From the NCBI GenBank assembly GCA_937944035.1, contig CALDZQ010000129.1, forward strand, positions 1 to 13,997: a stretch of 13,997 bases of DNA, read 5' to 3'. The stretch is from an uncultured Neomegalonema sp. (GTDB taxonomy: Bacteria > Pseudomonadota > Alphaproteobacteria > Rhodobacterales > Rhodobacteraceae). The number at the start of each line of letters is the position of its first letter. The stretch's first letter is position 1. The translations under genes were made by a program, and so were the position numbers. The notes under the pieces are model-generated. The model saw only the letters and a list, made by a program, of their open reading frames with translations. It was not told where the DNA came from and searched no databases. Positions 11,778-13,997 of the stretch are shown in pieces.

Positions 11778-13568
11778 ATGAGACTCATCGATAACCGCAA
11801 TATTCTTATCTGGTCATTTGTTGCCGTCCTGCTCAGCATACTGCTCAAACTAAAACGCCTTTTCGTGGTCGCCACGGACGGGCAACTTCCCGGCAATGAC
11901 GATTACTATCGGCTGGTCGCGGTGCGCGAGTGGATGGCCGGGGCGAACTGGTTCGATGTCGGGCAAGATCGGCTGGGGGCGGAGGGTGTGATGATGCACT
12001 GGTCGCGGATCGTCGATCTGCCCATCGCATTGCTGATCGGGTTCTTTGAGATTTTCCTCGATCCCGTCATGGCCGAACGGGCGGCATTGATCGCCTGGCC
12101 CGCGCTGACATTCGGGGTCGCTGTCGCGATTGCAATGCTGATGGCACGGCGGTTGGGGGTGACGGCGCATCCGGGGATTATTGCGGTGATCGCGGGTCTG
12201 AGCGGGGCGACACTGCTTCAATTCGAGCCGGGGCGCATCGACCATCACAACCTGCAAATCATCCTCATGGCGCTGGTTGTCTATGGCGGAATTGATCCGC
12301 AGTTGCGCCGGGGCGGCATTCTGGCGGGTATCTCCTGCGCGCTGTCGATGATGATCGGCATGGAAGCGCTGGCGATGATCGCGGTGTGCGGATTGCTGTT
12401 CGCGGCGCGCTGGATCGCGGGCGATGACAGGGACGGCCTGCGCTTTGGCGGTTTCGGGGTCAGCTTTGCGCTCGGCACGGCGGTTGCCTTTGTGCTGAGC
12501 GCGCCGCCGGAGCGCTACGGCGCGCTGGTCTGTGACGCTCTCTCACCCGCCTACGGATTACCGGTCATTCTGGCCGGGATGGGGGCGGGTTTTGCGGCGG
12601 AATTTTCCGGCAGGCTGGCGAGCGTCCGGCAGCGTCTTGGCGCGTGTGCGGGGCTGGCGGTGGTCAGTGTCGGCGCGTTGTTGGCGGTTGCGCCTGAGTG
12701 TATCGGCGGGCCGTATGCGGCGCTTTCGGATGGGGCGAAAGAGATTTGGCTGCCACGCATTGTCGAGGCGCAAGGGCTTGTCAGTTATCTGCAAAGCACA
12801 CCCGAAGCGGTTATCGTTTATGTGATCTATCCGATTCTCGCGGTTCTGAGCGCCGTGCTGGTCGCCCCGCACTTACAGGATGCGCGGCGGTGGGACATCG
12901 CGATGCTCGTGATTCCGATCATCGCGATGGTGGTTCTCAGCTTTCTCCAAATCCGGCAAAACCAGTTCATCGGCTTCACCGCATTGCCCTTGTTGGCGGC
13001 AGCGGTTCCGGTCGTGCGGGGCGCGCTGAATAAATGGACCGCGCGCAGCAGCCCGGCCGTGCAATGGGGCGTGTGCGCCGTAACCGTATTGCTGTCCGCC
13101 GGGTCGTTGATGACATATTTCTCCGCAAAATCAGACATATCGGTCGCCAACGCGGCCCCGTCGGTGCAGGCATATGCCTCGGTCGAGGGGCCGTCCCAAT
13201 GCAAGGATTTGAAGGCGGTTGCGACGCTTGCCTCGCTGCCGCGCGGGCGGGTGCTGGGCGATCACAACCTGTCGGGGCGGCTGATTTCAGCAACGCCGCA
13301 TCAGGTACTGGTCGGACCCTATCACCGTTCGGAACAGTCGGTGCTGGACGGGATGGTATTGCTCGACGGCACGGACGAGGAGGTCCGTGCGGTGATGACC
13401 GGCCGCTCGGCGGATTATCTCGCGCTGTGCCTGCATCCGGCATCCCTGTCAGCGGCGACTCCGGACGGGTTTTTGAAAAACCTCGCGCAGAACGGGCCGC
13501 CTGAATGGCTGTCGCCCGTTTATAATGACAGCGGCGTCTACGTGTTCCGCCTGGCGGCGGACAGTTAG
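11778..13568 (+). CDS. GT-C-like polytopic membrane protein, putative lipid-carrier-dependent glycosyltransferase
   Basis: This 596-residue protein has one N-terminal helix (about 8-30), then a loop with acidic GNDDYYRLVAVREW (39-52) and VMMHWSRIVDLP (71-82), many further membrane helices to about 450, and a soluble C-terminal domain. A first loop with paired acidic residues is typical of GT-C glycosyltransferases that use polyprenyl-linked donors. EPGRIDHHNLQ (150-160) recalls the DHH segment of STT3-type oligosaccharyltransferases. The C-terminal region has GDHNLSG (494-500) and ATPHQVLVGPYHR (505-517). Similar proteins of unassigned function exist in alphaproteobacteria, as far as I recall. 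Placed divergently from GT2 and GtrA genes, it is a natural candidate for the periplasmic transfer step. The enzymatic role and acceptor are inferred. It could instead be a polymerase or ligase-like protein. Confidence 0.7.
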   Translation: MRLIDNRNILIWSFVAVLLSILLKLKRLFVVATDGQLPGNDDYYRLVAVREWMAGANWFDVGQDRLGAEGVMMHWSRIVDLPIALLIGFFEIFLDPVMAERAALIAWPALTFGVAVAIAMLMARRLGVTAHPGIIAVIAGLSGATLLQFEPGRIDHHNLQIILMALVVYGGIDPQLRRGGILAGISCALSMMIGMEALAMIAVCGLLFAARWIAGDDRDGLRFGGFGVSFALGTAVAFVLSAPPERYGALVCDALSPAYGLPVILAGMGAGFAAEFSGRLASVRQRLGACAGLAVVSVGALLAVAPECIGGPYAALSDGAKEIWLPRIVEAQGLVSYLQSTPEAVIVYVIYPILAVLSAVLVAPHLQDARRWDIAMLVIPIIAMVVLSFLQIRQNQFIGFTALPLLAAAVPVVRGALNKWTARSSPAVQWGVCAVTVLLSAGSLMTYFSAKSDISVANAAPSVQAYASVEGPSQCKDLKAVATLASLPRGRVLGDHNLSGRLISATPHQVLVGPYHRSEQSVLDGMVLLDGTDEEVRAVMTGRSADYLALCLHPASLSAATPDGFLKNLAQNGPPEWLSPVYNDSGVYVFRLAADS

Positions 13569-13617
13569 AGTGCCTTGAACGATATAAGGATCGTTCCGGG
13601 CACTCTAACTTCTTGTT
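13563..13617 (+). terminator. Long hairpin terminator overlapping the stop codon
   Basis: AGTTAGAGTGCC (13563-13574) pairs perfectly with GGCACTCTAACT (13599-13610). After a two-base mismatch, GAACGAT (13577-13583) pairs with ATCGTTC (13590-13596) around an ATAAGG loop. TTCTTGTTTT follows on the plus strand, so it fits an intrinsic terminator for the GT-C-like gene. The stop codon (13566-13568) is inside the stem. No U-tract follows on the minus strand. Confidence 0.7.
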
Positions 13618-13636
13618 TTGGCGCGCTTTCCGAGTC

Positions 13637-13656
13637 GGGCAATGAACGCATTGCCC
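13637..13656 (-). repeat. Hairpin just downstream of the adenosyltransferase gene
   Basis: GGGCAATG (13637-13644) and CATTGCCC (13649-13656) are perfect reverse complements around a four-base loop, 11 bases after the minus-strand adenosyltransferase stop. There is no U-tract on the minus strand, so it may protect the transcript end or act as a weak or Rho-assisted terminator. Confidence 0.45.
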
Positions 13657-13667
13657 TTGATAGCGCT

Positions 13668-13997
13668 CTAGCGGTTCGCGCCCGGAACCCAGAGCACGTC
13701 AGACTTACCGTCGTCATTGGCGATGCGGGACGCCACGAAGAACCAGTCGGACAAGCGATTGATATAGCGGACGGCGTCCCCGTTGACGCTTTCCTGTGTG
13801 GCCAGTTCAACGATGCCCCGCTCGGCACGGCGCGAGACGGTGCGGCAAAGGTGCAGCGCGGCGGACAGCGCTGAGCCGCCGGGCAGGACGAAAGAGCGCA
13901 AGGGTTCAAGCTTTTCGTTCATCGCATCAATCTCGGCCTCAAGACGCTCGGTCTGGGCGGCGGTCATGCGCAGCGGCGGGTATTCGGATTCCGCGTC
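13668..13997 (-). CDS. Cob(I)alamin adenosyltransferase, PduO type, C-terminal part (5' end outside window)
   Basis: The last 109 codons of a minus-strand gene are visible; the start is beyond the right edge. An ATG at 13967 is internal, because the frame stays open to the edge and conserved sequence continues. Segments RLEAEIDAMNEKLEPLRSF, VLPGGS, TVSRRAERGIVEL, RYINRLSDWFFVASRIAN and the end DVLWVPGANR match the PduO/MMAB class of ATP:cob(I)alamin adenosyltransferases, including the RRAER and NRLSD residues that bind ATP. The product makes adenosylcobalamin, for example for methylmalonyl-CoA mutase. In alphaproteobacteria this gene is commonly found just upstream of etfB-etfA; here a 3-kb glycosylation cassette lies between them. 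The visible part looks intact. Confidence 0.92.
   Translation of the reverse strand, partial: DAESEYPPLRMTAAQTERLEAEIDAMNEKLEPLRSFVLPGGSALSAALHLCRTVSRRAERGIVELATQESVNGDAVRYINRLSDWFFVASRIANDDGKSDVLWVPGANR

Overview
The window looks like chromosome from an alphaproteobacterium. EF-Tu is 391 residues with the alphaproteobacterial-type N-terminal region, and the str operon runs directly into the S10 operon. A PduO-type cobalamin adenosyltransferase lies near etfBA, a neighbourhood familiar from that class, and GANTC sites are present. I cannot place the organism below class. The only visible signs of insertion are in gene order.

Region 1 (1-5666, all minus strand) is a translation block. Reading 5' to 3' on the minus strand it is rpsL, rpsG, fusA, tuf, a probable intrinsic terminator/attenuator, rpsJ, rplC, and the first 52 codons of rplD, which is cut by the window edge. 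All products look intact. L3 carries an Ala/Glu-rich C-terminal tail of about 80 residues.

Region 2 (5667-6098) is a 432-base divergent intergenic stretch. It holds a plausible str promoter with an upstream A-tract, dyads in the leader, and a perfect 16-bp palindrome. It is followed by one plus-strand gene (6099-8327) for a polytopic membrane protein fused to a spermidine-synthase-like methyltransferase-fold domain. A strong bidirectional terminator (8346-8381) separates that gene from the converging etfA.

Region 3 (8472-10161, minus) is etfB-etfA, encoding both subunits of the electron-transfer flavoprotein that carries electrons from acyl-CoA dehydrogenases toward the quinone pool. The roughly 196-bp leader contains hairpins and two closely spaced GANTC sites.

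Region 4 (10358-13568) is a three-gene polyprenyl-phosphate-sugar cassette. A GT2 glycosyltransferase overlaps a GtrA-family small membrane protein (both minus), and a divergent GT-C-like polytopic membrane protein follows on the plus strand. The composition resembles gtrA/gtrB/gtr(type) glycosylation systems: sugar charged onto a lipid carrier, flipped, then transferred outside the membrane. It sits between etfBA and the 3' part of a cob(I)alamin adenosyltransferase gene (13668-13997, minus, 5' end outside the window), which are more often adjacent in this class.

Most of the window is ordinary conserved chromosome. The Gtr-like cassette is the best candidate for something under-described, above all its GT-C-like protein. 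No tRNA, rRNA, CRISPR array, insertion sequence or phage gene was seen.
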